In this document: piece by piece, positions 30,311-42,500 of the stretch
Position numbering within the stretch: position 1 is the first letter of the stretch
Layout: each line of letters starts with the position of its first letter
Assembly: GCA_951213105.1 (NCBI GenBank)
Contig: OX578152.1
Span: 75,262,680 to 75,326,679 of the forward strand
Length of the DNA stretch: 64,000 bases
Direction: 5' to 3'
Source of the DNA: Amaurobius ferox
Lineage: Eukaryota > Arthropoda > Arachnida > Araneae > Amaurobiidae
Position numbers and translations under genes: made by a program
Notes under the pieces: generated by a model
Database searches by the model: none
What the model saw: the letters and a program-made list of their open reading frames with translations, nothing else
Told to the model about the DNA's origin: nothing

Positions 30311-32187
30311 ATATGTGGGTTAGAAAAATTTCTGTAAATGGAAAATTTTTCCGGTGTTTTTTTTTCCAAAAGTTTTTTTCTTTTTAATTCATTTTAAAAT
30401 GAAATGTAATATTCTTTTCACACTATTTTTTGAAAAACGAGTAACTTTACAAGAAGTCTTTGATTATTCAGTTTTCTAATTTTGAGGTGGAAAGGGGGGT
30501 AATGCTTTATTTTGAAGAAAAAGGATAGACAAAAACTAGACGGTTACAAGTGACATGTTACTCATTCTGATAAAATGTGTAAAAATTTTAAAAAATCTAT
30601 TCTTTCAGTATTAAATTCTGTAAAATGTATAAAAATATAATAAATATGAAATGCTTTTGCAAGTGATTCTCCTGAATTAAAATGCTTTAACAGCACTACA
30701 TATATGCTTAGCTCAATGTCCACCAGATTGTCTCTTTTATCTCATGATACTCACCCATTCAATTAAGAACAGGTATTTTCTAAACAATTTTTAGTATTAT
30801 ATAGAGTCATTATTTAAAAAAAAAAATATTAAGTATTTTTTAATATTTTTATGTATAAGAAAATTCTTATACCTATAATAAACTGAACAATTTTTCTTTT
30901 ATTAATATTATTATTATTTTAATAGTAGTTGTAGTCATTTAAGAAAGTAGTAGATTTAGTGTCCATGCTGGGTAGGAAAATCTAGGTCCCAGAACTCAGA
31001 AATATAAGATTGGGTTTCATAAGGCAAAATCTGGATTCCATGTAAAACAGCACACTTAATTTTACAAAAGTTTTTTTATTTATATTTATTATTTTATTTA
31101 TTTATTCTTCTGTGCAACAGCCTGTGCAGGCATCGACCTCTCAAGTAATGTGTCTCCATCATACCCTATTCAGAGCCGCAGTCTGCCTTTCCCGCAATTT
31201 ATTTATTTCTGTATATATTTCAAAAAGATAGATGAAATAAAAACCAAATATTACTTTATTAGTGTGTCAGAGAAGTAGTGCCAACTATTAAAAATTTGTA
31301 TTGTCAATCCAGTGTCAAAAATCATGTGCACCGTATTCTGTTTTAAAATTGTTGTAATGCACATTTACATAATTTTCTGCGCACTTTTGATAATGGCTAA
31401 AAAAGAATATGTCCTTAGCATAATTTTAAAACATGACTATTTTTGCCATGAAAATTTTTACGGTCCAATGATAAGTACCTAATTCTTTAAAAATATTGGA
31501 TTAATTTACATATTAGGGTCTATGCTATAGTCTTTCAGATTTCCCTTTCAATTATCAACAGCAAAGTTGGCTGATTTAAATTCTGTTGGTCTAAACAATG
31601 ATTTTTCTTTTTGTTTAAACCATGGTTTTCCCTTTTAAAAATAACTCATCCCTTGTCAGCAGATATTTTTTAAATACTTTAATATGATATTTAATTATTT
31701 CTTTTTAAATTATAAGTAGTTTTAATTTTTCTTATATTTTTATATATTTAATAACTTATTTTTATACCTGTAATAAACAATAAATTATTTGTGATTAGGA
31801 ATAGGTTTAGCAATTTAAATTATTTTTCATTTAATTATTTCTTTTGTGTATTGTTTTAAATTTGTGTTTTAATAAAGTGTTTTTTCTGTTATAGATTAAA
31901 AAAAAAATTTTTAAAGCATTACAAAAGCACAGGTACTCAATGAAATTATTAAATTGCAGCTGCTAACTGCAGTATACTAGAAAGTTTGCATATAGTATTT
32001 TTATATATTTCTAAATTTAAACCTTTATTTTAACCATATTATTAAATATATACGTGACTGTAGCTGTAATGTAAGAATAAATACTTTTAAAAGTTTCTAG
32101 ACATATTATTCTAGCTTAAATGTCATATTTAAGGGTAAATTCAAAATTTTCTAGTGCAGAAATTTTCCGGAAAATCCACATCTCTAC
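30311..32187. mobile_element. Insertion within the mariner, probable non-autonomous hAT-like element
   Basis: The left end (AGATATGTGGGTTAG...ATTTTTCCGG) and the reverse complement of the right end (AGAGATGTGGATTTTCCGG) are similar inverted termini. The interior is AT-rich, without coding signature. It interrupts the mariner reading between ...KVYK and (E)WYWSFKEG. I could not define the target duplication precisely, so the superfamily is tentative. Confidence 0.5.
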
Positions 32188-32400
32188 CTTTTATATACCT
32201 TCAGTTCTGCCATCTTAGCGTGGCTGTACACCTTTGTTATCATTTCTAAAGTCTCTGCAGTTGGTTTACCCAAATGCTGACAACATTTAATGTGCAACAT
32301 TGCTCTTGAAAATCCATGTTTCTTAAATCGTAGAATAAAGATGAATCTACAGCACATGTCTGTGCAACAGTTTAATTCTGTGCACACAGTTCTATGGCCA
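32184..32400 (-). pseudogene. mariner transposase remnant, N-terminal part
   Basis: Reading from the right end, KCCQHLGKPTAETLEMITKVYSHAKMAELKVYK corresponds to the mariner helix-turn-helix line (FCxxLGKxxxETxEMLxxAYGxxxLSxxxVxEW). It continues at 30310 after the inserted element. Confidence 0.78.
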
Positions 32401-32548
32401 AACCATTCTAATTATGGAGTACAGAGATGACCGAATGTATTTCAGGCAGTGTAACTTTAACTAGATGCTTGTGTTGACACAGGTGGACACAGTCCCCAGA
32501 ACTTTTGAATCCTACCTTATATGTACAGAATACACAGATTTCAATTGT

Positions 32549-32553
<5 letters not shown>

Positions 32554-32588
<35 letters not shown>
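32554..32588. repeat. (TA)n microsatellite
   Basis: About 17 TA dinucleotides lie at the left boundary of the foldback element. Similar (TA)n tracts occur at about 32967-32993, 33233-33245, 46315-46336 and 46490-46520. Confidence 0.9.
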
Positions 32589-32590
<2 letters not shown>

Positions 32591-32961
32591 CTATTATCTT
32601 AGAAACAGTTTAAATCAATAAATACATTTCTGAAAGAAATAGGAAATATAAATTTTTATACGGTCCCCCGGTCCAACTAATTATATTTAGGAAAATCAAC
32701 CTCATACAATTTCATGCAAAATTTAAAAAAAATCTTCCTTTTATGAGCAAAATTCACAGAGTTATGAAGCATTAAACTTTATAACTTAAGTAGCTTTTCC
32801 ACGCATTAAAATGTCCCGTTTCAGACAACCAACCAATCAGGGACTGTATTGACCATTTGTCCAGGCAACCAACGAATCAGGGACTGTGTTGACCATTTTT
32901 CAGCACAAAAAGTACTCCAACTTTAAACAACTATAAGTCGGTCAATTTTGGTCATAAAAGG

Positions 32962-33002
<41 letters not shown>

Positions 33003-33140
33003 CCCCCCCCCCATAAAATTGTATGAGGATGATTTTCCTAAATATAATTGGTAGCACTGGAGAACCATATAAAAGTTTATATTTCATATTTCTTTCAGAA
33101 ATGCATTTATTGATTTAAACTGTTTAAGATAATAGATTTT
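32588..33140. mobile_element. Foldback element with arms of about 130 bp
   Basis: The left arm 32588-32720 (AATCTATTATCTTAGAAAC..., ending AATTTCATGC) is the imperfect reverse complement of 33005-33140. The loop contains two copies of a 45-bp unit, ACCAATCAGGGACTGT.TTGACC (about 32825 and 32870), and a TA microsatellite. It encodes no protein. Confidence 0.75.
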
Positions 33141-33257
33141 AAAATTTAAAACATTTTTGCAATTGGAAGTGTATCTCTGTGACTAACGGTTGAGGAAATA
33201 GCCATTGGACACTGATAGCACTGGACACCCTGTATATATATATATACATATATGTGT

Positions 33258-33316
33258 TGAAGACCCAGACCGTCCGACTCGTCCAGAGGACTTAGAGTAA
33301 CTAGTTGGACGGCCGG
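33258..33316 (-). mobile_element. 59-bp LINE 3'-end insertion
   Basis: It is flanked by a 14-bp target duplication, ATACATATATGTGT (33244-33257 and 33317-33330). On the minus strand it matches only the 3' terminal stem-loop of the 2439-4264 LINE family and ends ...CTGGGTCTTCA. It is an extremely 5'-truncated retroinsertion. Confidence 0.8.
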
Positions 33317-33395
33317 ATACATATATGTGTGTGTGTGTGATAAAAAATGCATGTTTAAAGATACTCATACATCATTTTATCTGTTTTATGATTAG

Positions 33396-33821
33396 AATGT
33401 CAGTGAATTGAAGAATGAACTTGTCCGAAAAGAGCAGCTCCTTAACAAGTATCATGAAAAGATCCAGGTATGGCAAACTATCTTACAAGATGCACCTGGC
33501 ACTCAACGTCCGCCTCCCACTGCTGTTCTGCCTCAGCCTCCTCAAAATATGCCTCCCATGCAAGGAGCATCACCCCAAATACCCCAAGTGGTACAACAAG
33601 GTGGTAATATATTTGTTAATACTCATCACATGTTGCAACAGCATATGGGAGCACTACTGTCATCTTCTTCACCAATGCAAAGTGGCAAAGTCATGCAATC
33701 TTCCCAAGTGCACCCTCAGCAACATATGGCTGCAGCACAACAACCAGGTAGACTACAAAGTCCACTGGCATATCTTGAAAGGACTATGTCTAATATTGGA
33801 ATGCCTGAACCTGGGAGGTAG
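33396..33821 (+). CDS. Second copy of the MED28 terminal exon
   Basis: After an acceptor (TCTGTTTTATGATTAG) almost identical to that of exon 4, a 141-codon frame runs [27 protein letters not shown]...LAYLERTMSNIGMPEPGR and stops at 33819-33821. It diverges from exon 4 mainly in the low-complexity part and keeps the coiled coil and the C-terminal LxYLERTMSxIGMP. Phase is 0, so it could splice to MED28 exon 3 (21309) to give a 219-aa isoform, provided transcription passes the exon 4 polyadenylation site. No copies of exons 1-3 are visible between 27489 and 33395. An AATAAA follows near 33944. It could instead be the relic of a partial gene duplication. The open frame and retained acceptor argue for selection or recency. 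Confidence 0.75.
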   Translation, partial: NVSELKNELVRKEQLLNKYHEKIQVWQTILQDAPGTQRPPPTAVLPQPPQNMPPMQGASPQIPQVVQQGGNIFVNTHHMLQQHMGALLSSSSPMQSGKVMQSSQVHPQQHMAAAQQPGRLQSPLAYLERTMSNIGMPEPGR

Positions 33822-34032
33822 AACTTTGAAAAAATGCATGTAAATTATACATATTGTATTTATTATGCATTTGTAGCATATGTATGAATTGATGTTTACT
33901 GATTTCTTAATGTGAATTTTGAAATTTATTGGAACTCTGTCAAAATAAACCTTTTTACAAGGCAGTTCATCAATGTCATTTTTATACCAGAATTTTTCTA
34001 ACGTCTGACAGTGTTTCTGCATCAACTGGTTT

Positions 34033-37000
34033 CAGTGGCATAGCCAGGATATTTAAAAGAGGGAAAGGAGGGTGTGGATAAAAGTTAAACCTTTGGATGA
34101 GGCATATTGGTAGTAATTATGGGGCTCTAACTGTTGTTTGGTGACAAAAAACAAGGAAAACATTGTGTACTGTACATGAGTTTTCCCATAATTTCCAACA
34201 GGAAAAAATGCTTTTAAAGAATAAATTAGTTAAATTTCGTTATGGTTTTTAATTACTAAATTTATTTATTTTTCAAATGGAATAACAGAAAGAGAAATAT
34301 TAGGCTACAAGATGCAACACTTTTAAAGTGTTTATAGCCTAATAAGAAATATTTCATGTTTTTATATGTATCTTTTACTTAATATGAAAAATATAAAACA
34401 TATAACATTTTATTTTTATTTTAAAGGAATTTTCAAATAGATAATACTGTAATAGCAAAAAATGCCCACCTGAAAATCCATCATCACCTGTGCACGATAG
34501 TTTCACTGACATTAGCGCTCATCAGCACATGGCAGACAATGAAATGATCAGTCAGCACAAAACTCCTTTAAACAATCATTTTAGAATTTTTCTGGCAAAA
34601 GTATTTACTCTGAATCCAATAAAGATGCAGAGCATTATTTTAGCTTCGCCCATAATAAAATTGTAAGTGCTCAATATTACAATGCCCTATAACAAGGCTT
34701 TGTATAATAGCAAGATAATAATGTGCTTGTAGGCAAGAGTTTTTAGTTTGTCTACTTCTAAAAGATCTGAACCTGATTCTTCCATCAATTCAGATGACCA
34801 TATCAACAAAATTATCAGATAGTATTGAAATTAGTCTAATAATTTAAAACAGAGAGCAAAAAGAAAATAACATGACTTTCATCTAACCCTGAAATAATTT
34901 CTTCATGAATTCCTTCCCTAAACAATGAATTCAAGAAATTCCAAAAATCTGTAGCAATTTCGTACAGAAATGCAAAATTTAAGAAGAAATATACCAAAAA
35001 AGCAATTTCTTTCTTAATAATACACTAAGTTTTATATTGTGTGTGTGTAAAAATGTAGTCGACAATCTTACCTATAAGAAAAGTACTTTTCCAGAATATT
35101 TTCTATTAGCTAGTTGTCGCTAATAAGATCAATTCAATGATTTGTTCTTTTGTTACACTTGCTATAAAGATGCTGGAAACGAGTTGAATATTGTACATGC
35201 AAAATAGTAGTTGGGCCCCCTTTTTTCCATGAATTTCCAACTCTGATAAATTTGCTAGCATCAGAAAAGTCGGCATATTTCTTAAGGGCCATAAAAATAT
35301 CCTAATCATTGATGACAATGTCTCCAATTGACTATAACATCACCAGAAGGAAGAAATGGGCACTACACACATTGTCTTACACACCACTGTCTATTCTGCC
35401 TCAAATCTGTCTCCCATGTATAATAGCTTTTTTCTCCTATAAAAGAGACACTACAACCCAAAATTGGTGGATAGCCTTAACCTTCCTAACTTGACAGAGC
35501 AACACCCTTGGGAAATATTACCTTCACATAAAAACATTCCCAATATACAATGCCCCTTTATGATAATGGGTGCCGAACAAGATGCCGATCATTTCTCGCA
35601 ATTTTGAATTTGCAATCAAATTTGCCTGTCATTCTCTACTCTATTTATAGCCCTTGCCACTACAGAGCTATAATATACATATAATAGCTATCTTTACTTC
35701 CTTATTGGCATCTGCAAAAAAGCCTTCTACCAGCAACGTTCTGATCCCAGTAGGTGTGGTCATATAGTACCCTTAGCTATTTTCAAACATTTGCATGAAA
35801 GGAACATCTGAAAATCCTTCTTTATAATTTCTATTATTTTAGTATATTTTATCCAGTAGTTCTGTAAACAAGAAAGATCAATCATGCTTAAAGCATTGAT
35901 TATGAAACACTTTCCAACTTCAATGCAATTTTATTTAAACATGTCTGCAATACATTCAACAAATGCAATACATTCCTCGGTAATATTTTAAAACTTATCA
36001 CAATACTACATTAATTTATTATATTTGAAACCTTAAACCTTCATCGAAAAAAATTAACTTCATTCAAATGACGGCATTAAAATATAAATTGCCTGGTTTA
36101 AACATCTCTAAAATGTGATACATTCCTCGGTAATAATTTTAGAATTATCATAATACTACGATAATTTATTATATTTGAAAACTTCATCGAAAACAACTGA
36201 AATCCATTCAAATGACGTCATAGAAAAAATAACACGCCTGGCTCTCTCTATAAAAGCAACATTTCATTCATAAATAATTCCCCCATTCATGTCATTCATC
36301 ACAATACTATAATAATTTATTTTATTTAAAAATTAAGACCATGGAGTTAGAAGTAAGTAAAACTCTATGCGTAAAACTTCATCGAAAATTATCGTCCTTC
36401 TATTTCTAAAATCAATGAATATTTCATTCATATCAGCCATGCAGACTCCATGGACTAAATGATTTTGTGTTAAAGAATTACAGCGATTCTAATACAACTC
36501 ATTCTACATATTTTGCTGTTTACATTTTACATAGGTGAAAAATAGGCTTAATAGTAGAAATAATCAAATTTGTATGAGCATTTAAACTGAAATATATTGT
36601 CATTGCGTTGTTAAAGTATGTAGATGCACAGAATTTAGGCCAAAATAAAGTAGTTTTAGGATGGATACAACACTCAATATGAATTAGAAAGAACTTTAAA
36701 AATCACGATTTTGAGACAAGATGGATGCCATATATCATTTTGAAGTGGGTCATGTGATCGTTTCATATCATGGACACGTGATCGCTTCATATAAGAGGTG
36801 TTATTATTATTTTAATTTTTATTTAAAAAACTACTGAATATATTTCGCTGAATTTTTTTTTTATATATTTTATGGAACAATTTGAATATTGCCTAAAATT
36901 TTCGAAGCAATTTGTGAATTTTAAATCTGCTTAAAAAATGCTTGAAAAATTAGGTCCCATAGGGCTCAATGTATTCCATTTTTTCAACCCGGGTTCAATC

Positions 37001-37369
37001 CAAAACTAATTGGGTGATATTATTCATTTATATTCCCATAGGTCCTATAGACCGTCTGAACAATATACTAAAATTTCATTTTGATTAAGTCATTTTTACG
37101 GCAGTTATTGTGCTAACGGACAGACAGACAGACAGACAGAATGAACAAAGTCATAAACACTTTTCAACTTTGTTGTAAAGTGTTAAAAACATACATCTTA
37201 AGACTTATTTAGAAGTGCATTAAATGGGAATTTTTGTGATACAAATATGCATAAAATGTTTTTGAAAATTTAAATAAAAAATATTTAAACATAATATTTT
37301 AGGTAAAATAACTAAATTTTAAAGGGTATGCATACGTCTCCCCCCTCCTTGTTCTTAGTTATGCCACTG
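34033..37369. mobile_element. hAT-like element, about 3.3 kb, degenerate
   Basis: An 8-bp target duplication, ACTGGTTT / ACTGATTT (34025-34032 and 37370-37377), flanks inverted ends CAGTGGCATAGCCAGGATAT and CAGTGGCATAACTAAGAAC, each followed by a G-rich stretch. CAGTGG-type ends and 8-bp duplications are typical of hAT. Only short broken frames are present. Two to three units of about 155 bp (ACATTCCTCGGTAATA) repeat at about 35960-36240. A GACAGACAGACAGACAGA tract lies at about 37120. Confidence 0.75.
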
Positions 37370-37377
37370 ACTGATTT

Positions 37378-38780
37378 AACATCATAGTTGCCATATAAAT
37401 TGGGTAAGTTTTGTAAGAATAAATAAGTAAATATATTTTGCAATTTTAATGTTAATCAGTACATGATTAAATGGAAGCAATAAATACCTTTTTAGATATT
37501 TTCCTATTGCATGCTCAACTGACATTTTATTATTAATAGTAAAGTAAACTTTCTACCAAAACCAAAACTTGATTCCTTCACCCAGCCCTATTTTTCTGCA
37601 TTTCTTTTTCAGCTTTATACTCACTTATGGTTATATTTTTATGGCATTATGTTTATAACAAGTAATACAGAAACTTCTCATTATTTAGTAAATGGTTCAA
37701 GCTATAACCTGTTTAAAAATAATTGCATGCATTTATCTTATTCTCATACACTATAAATATTTTATTATTATAGTTAGTCACATTTTAGAAAAATTGGTAG
37801 ATATCCCATCTTTTTAATTCCACTACAAAGAAATATTTTTTTAATTTTGGTGCCTAATTTAATTACAAATATTAATTTAATTGGACAATACATTCCATTA
37901 ATTTGCATTTTTCACATTCTCTTTGAAAAGGTAACACATTTTTATTGGCAATAATAGTGATTGTTAGGTTTCTTGCTGACTTGTAAGTTTTAACAATATC
38001 GGGTGTTGTACTTGTTATGCTCAGATAATGCATGGGAATTTTGCATTTTATTGTAATATTTTCAAAGTTACTTAGCTAAATGATACCAAATTTACTATAG
38101 AAATAAAGTAGAAAGCAAATGTGGACAAAAGAAAAAAAAACTATCATTTCTCCAGGAGAGAAGGTGTGGCTTAAATCTCAAGTTCCAAGGCAAGCATACA
38201 CAAAAGAGTGTTCCAGGGAGAAAACAACTGCTACCACAGACTGAGCAGAGTCGAAAATCTAAATTTCTATGTATTTGCTTAAATCATAGAAAATAAAATA
38301 ACATATTAATTGTTTGTGTGTGTGTTGTTAGAATGCCTTTGCATTGTATACCTTTATATACATGCAACTTTTTCCCAAACTATAAAATTGTGCTAATCTT
38401 GCTTTTTAGGGTGCAGCAAAATAAATAGCAAATAACTTAAAAAATTCAAATTTTAATGTATTAAAAAAAGTAAATATGAGAGAATTGTCCTACAGATTCA
38501 GTTCAAACATTGTTAGGAAGAACAATCTTCCAATTTTCCGATTGTGTCAAAATTGAAACTCTGTGATTATATTTTCGATCACTAAGGAACCGATTTGTGT
38601 GAAAATCATTCAAAATCATGCTGAAACATAAAATAACTAAAAAGTTACTTCTAATCACGCCAAGGTACATCGTCCTGGATCCTGAAATGCCTGTGTATCA
38701 AATTTCGTGACCATATGATGCTGTTTATATTTCCCGCTACAGATGACACACAGACATCTTTTATTATGTAAGATTTAATA
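37378..38780. other. Intergenic AT-rich sequence
   Basis: No gene or defined element is recognised. The patch at 38640-38770 (CATCGTCCTGGATCC..., CACACAGACATC) resembles decayed repeat sequence. Confidence 0.45.
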
Positions 38781-39795
38781 GTAAAAGTAGTGATTAATTA
38801 TCTGGAGTATGGTTCAACTTACTTTCTCATACCAGAATCCCTTATGAAGCAGCTTTTTTTTTTTCCACATTTTACAAAAAAAAAAACAATTTTCTCCTGG
38901 TCGTTCCATCTTGTTGCTCCAAATCGTCGGGTGAATCATCGAAAATTCGAGTATTCAATGGGAGAGCACGTTTCAAGCATCCCTGATCCCGAATCAAACA
39001 TTTTTGAGGTGATATCTGTGTGTGTGTGTCAGTGAGTCTGTGGAGACGATATCTCACGAACGAATGGAGCGATTCGAATGAAATTTGGTACAAAAATCAC
39101 AATACGTGAATACTGAAAGCTTATTGTTTTTAAACGTAACCGAATGCCCAGAACCCCCTAAACTTTCGAGTGAAATTTTGAAAAAATCATCAAAAAATCA
39201 AAACCTTTAATAAAGTTACGCAAATAGACATTTCTTACGTAATTTTACCTTAGAAAACAATTGACATAAACTTGAGAACGCTAGCATGAACCATTCTCGA
39301 GATATTGCACATTTTTCAAATAAATTTATCAAAATATCCCATAAATTAAAAAAACATATTAACTGTGGAGAAACCTGTTCACTTTTCATATGTAATATCA
39401 TGCGATAAATTTGGTGACATCATTCTCGTGGATCTAGCTCGTTCCATTCATGAGAAAAGATACTTTGAGTAATACTTTTGTATTTGAACGCCAATAGTCA
39501 TTTATCTGCTATAAGAATAACTTATTTCTCCGTCCATAACGCTTGGCGAGATTTTGGCGAAATGTCGCCATCTTGGCTACTTTTTGAATTGTTGCCAAAT
39601 TAACTAAAATCTCGCGAAATGGATAACCATGACGCTAAATCAATGAAAATGGCGACTAATTGTCGAAAATTCAATATCTTGGAAAGGATATATCTACTAT
39701 AAGAAAAACCTATTTTTTTACTGTAAAAGTAGTAAATTCATTGCATTATATAAGGAAAGTCATGTGTTGCCCACATAAGATTTTTTACAATTAAA
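38781..39795 (-). repeat. Decayed interspersed repeat sharing a terminus with 48016-48045
   Basis: The right end, GGAAAGTCATGTGTTGCCC then ACATAAGATTTTTT (39764-39796), is the reverse complement of 48014-48045 over about 33 bp. It also matches the last 20 bases of the window. The interior has TGTGTGTGTCAGTGAGTC and CACGAACGAATGGAGCG lines typical of arthropod interspersed repeats. The left boundary is uncertain. Confidence 0.5.
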
Positions 39796-40316
39796 TTCAT
39801 CATTTGATAACATTCATCCGCGAAATCGCTGTAGAAAACTCGGACCACCCAACTCACTGGAAGGTTTAGGGCAGTAGGATTAGTAGCCGCCCGGAAAATC
39901 ACTGTCTTTTTACTTGAGTTTCTTCGAGGGGTGGTGGAAGTCGCATGACACCACTTACCAGATAGTACGAGTGAGTGGTAAACAAGATCTAGTGTTTAGA
40001 GAGGTACTTTCCGCTCGTCTGCTGAATAAGCGATTCATATGCAAACATTTAATTTTAGAGATTTAACAGATTTGGTTCATAAAATATAAGATTGTAACAT
40101 TATTATAAGCATTTCCTGATAAAAGCAAGCTTCTACAATATTAACTTCAAAAGTTAGCAATTTAGATTATAATTCTACATCAATAAAAAGAAATTTGTAT
40201 TAAAACGATCTCAGGGAGACTAGAGCGAATTTTAAAATCATCGTTTTAAATTATTTGTTCGGCAACGCTTGCTTCAGTTTTGACGCAATTCTCACAATGT
40301 ATTTTCGACACAATGG

Positions 40317-40470
40317 ACCCACGCGACCTGCTCACACTGAATTTGGACTCAATTTTGCTGCTTACAACATTTGCGCCCTTGCAAGAAGGGGCGCAAAACG
40401 TGCTAAAACTAATTGTTACAAAAACTAGTTGCTCTATATTTAGTGACCGCTAGCGGGCTTTGCCAGCTAG
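40317..40470 (+). mobile_element. 3' end of a second Helitron-like family
   Basis: A terminal hairpin (CTAGCGGGC, loop TTT, GCCAGCTAG with one mismatch) ends exactly in CTAG at 40467-40470 and is followed directly by TC at 40471. The 150 bp before it (CGACCTGCTCACACTGAATTT...) recur at about 41630 and 41825-41943. Confidence 0.65.
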
Positions 40471-41943
40471 TCTTACTATTAAAACTTGGAAGACTCATGT
40501 TTGTCAGTATGTCTGTCTTATTCCAAAGCCAATAATTGGCCTAGTACCTCGCGGTTTTTCTAAAATGAAGCATACGATCCAAGGAGTTTCAAGAAACTTT
40601 CCAAAATTTGAAAAATTCAATAGATATTTAAATATGTTCGGAAAACCTTTAAAAAAATTGGTGGGGGGGGGGGGGGGGTCCTTCTTCGAGAAACGTATAT
40701 CCTTAATTTTCGATCTGTGATCTCGGACATTTTCTTTTAAAGGTGAGCTAAAGGTGTTTCGAAGAGAATTGAAGAGCCAGAATTTTAAAAAAGCCTATAG
40801 TTTTTCTACCGTAGATTTTTAAATGATAGACAAATTCCAAAAATCACGGGGAAAAGGCGCCAAGGACACCCATGTTAGAAATCTAACTAACACTCAATTT
40901 TAGGGCTGCAATCTCCATTTTTATTTTAACTGAAGCTTAAAGTTTTAGATTTGTTACTCAAGTGTCGAAAATTAAAAAAAAAAATCGATAGCTTCGTTAT
41001 TACTGAGTTTTTAATACCGGATCGATGAGAAAAAGTCTTAAGAAGAGATAAATAGATAGATACCCATCTAGAAAAATTTATCTCCTCATAAAATTTAGAA
41101 TCATGGTAGAATCTCCATCTTTTTGTCAAACTACAGCTAATTTTAAATGACCTCTAGAGCCGAAATTTTGGGAAAATATACGAATTTTCAAGGGTTTTTT
41201 TTTTTTTTATACAATCTTGAAGTTAAAATTTTATTTTTTCACCATTCATCTTGAAAATCTAACATTTAATTGTTGCAAACGGTGCTGCCATTTCAAAAGA
41301 AATAAAGATATTTAAATCATTTAAACAATTAAAAATATTTTTATTATTTAGAGCGCTGATATTCAATCCATAGAGATAGAGAGACCTATTAGTTCGACGC
41401 AAGCAGCGCGAGTTTACACAACCGTTACTTGTTAGAACGTAAATATTACAGCCTGTTACTCACGAAGTCTCATCAAGTGACGGGTTTCGATTTAAATTGC
41501 ATCCTTCATAGAAATTTGCGTATTATATTCGACGATCAAAAGAATATTGAAAATGTAAAAGCTATGTTTACGGAAGATGGTGCAATTGGTCTAATTTTGT
41601 TAAAATTTGGATATAATTCGTATCCAATGGACACGCTTGACCTGCTCCCGTTAAATTTAGACCCACTTTTGTTTACGACTTTTGCGCCCGTGCAAGAGAA
41701 AGATGGGGGATTTTTAAAAGACGGGGGGGGGGGGGCTTTCTTCGTTTTCATCTATTTTAGAGACACTTGCTCCGATTTTAATGCAATGTTCACGTTGCAT
41801 TTTCTACTCTGCAATGAACGCACTCGACCTACTCACGCTAAACTTTGTTGCTTTGCTGCTTTTGCTCCCGCGTAGCGGACGCATAACGTACTAACAACTA
41901 ATTGCTATAAAAACTGGTTGATATATATTTAGTAACCGTTGGC
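40471..41943 (+). mobile_element. Helitron-like unit, second family, in tandem
   Basis: The 5' end TCTTACTATTAAAACTTGG abuts the preceding CTAG. The 3' region up to AGTAACCGTTGGC is homologous to 40317-40460 but has lost its terminal hairpin. A poly-G tract occurs in the interior at 40663-40678 and again at about 41724-41736. There is no Rep/helicase coding. The 148-aa ORF at 41429-41875 reads through these repeats and has no recognisable domain. Confidence 0.6.
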
Positions 41944-42053
41944 TTACTATTAACGCATAAAACCCCGTGTTTATTTGTTTATATGTCCACCTTATTCCAA
42001 AGCCAATAATTGTCTTATCACCTGACGGTTTTTCTTTTTTTTTTTCTTTGAGC
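41944..42053 (+). mobile_element. Start of a third Helitron-like unit, truncated
   Basis: TTACTATTAACGCATAAAACC and TTATTCCAAAGCCAATAATTG repeat the 5' end seen from 40473. It is joined head to tail to the previous unit and stops at about 42050. Confidence 0.55.
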
Positions 42054-42068
42054 AAGAGAATATATGTG

Positions 42069-42116
42069 GAAGACCCAGACCGTCCGACTCGTCCAGAGGA
42101 CTTAGAGTAACTAGTT
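42069..42116 (-). mobile_element. 48-bp LINE 3'-end insertion
   Basis: It has a perfect 15-bp target duplication, AAGAGAATATATGTG (42054-42068 and 42117-42131). The insert is the reverse complement of the LINE 3' tail and is identical to the matching part of 33258-33316. Confidence 0.85.
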
Positions 42117-42289
42117 AAGAGAATATATGTGCAATGCCTCTAGGATAACTAAGCGGTCAACTTGCTGGGCGGAGGTGGCCGTATGAAGAAAATACCCCTT
42201 CTAGATTTCATCATTGTAAGGAAGAAAGAATCTACTTCACGTCATAGGTCGTATAAACAACATCCAATGCCAAATAAGCAAGTAGTCTT

Positions 42290-42500
42290 CAACTGTAGAT
42301 CTCAAGGGTGGCTACTGGCCAGTAGAAATCCCTCCTGGTGATCAAGAAAAGACAGCGTTTATCACCGGACAAGAACAGTTATGCCTTTTGGACTTTGTAA
42401 TGCGCCCGCAATATTTGAACTTCTAATAGAGACAATGCTGAAAGGGCTCTCATGTGAATCTTCATCTATTTAGACGATGTAGAGACATTTGACAAACATC
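42290..42500 (+). pseudogene. Gypsy-type reverse transcriptase fragment
   Basis: The broken frame reads DLKGGYWPVEIPPGDQEKTAFITG, then FGLCNAPAIFELLIETMLKGL, then a (Y)LDDV-like stretch interrupted by a stop. These match the Ty3/Gypsy RT lines DLxSGYWQVxxxxxDxxKTAF, PFGLxNAPATFxRLM and YLDD. No LTRs are evident nearby, so it is a small fossil. Confidence 0.8.

Larger units (their letters stand above)
29331..32519 (-). mobile_element. mariner-like transposon fossil, split by another insertion
   Basis: The terminal inverted repeats AGGTAGGATACAAAAGTTTG (left, from 29333) and AGGTAGGATTCAAAAGTTCT (right, reverse complement, ending about 32517) are next to TA. The minus strand carries remnants of a mariner transposase in two parts, separated by about 1.85 kb of unrelated DNA. 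Removing that DNA leaves about 1.3 kb, the normal mariner size. Confidence 0.85.

Noticed and set aside
41429..41875. 148-aa ORF
   Set aside because: It spans Helitron repeat sequence and a poly-G tract (giving GGGG) and has no recognisable domain.
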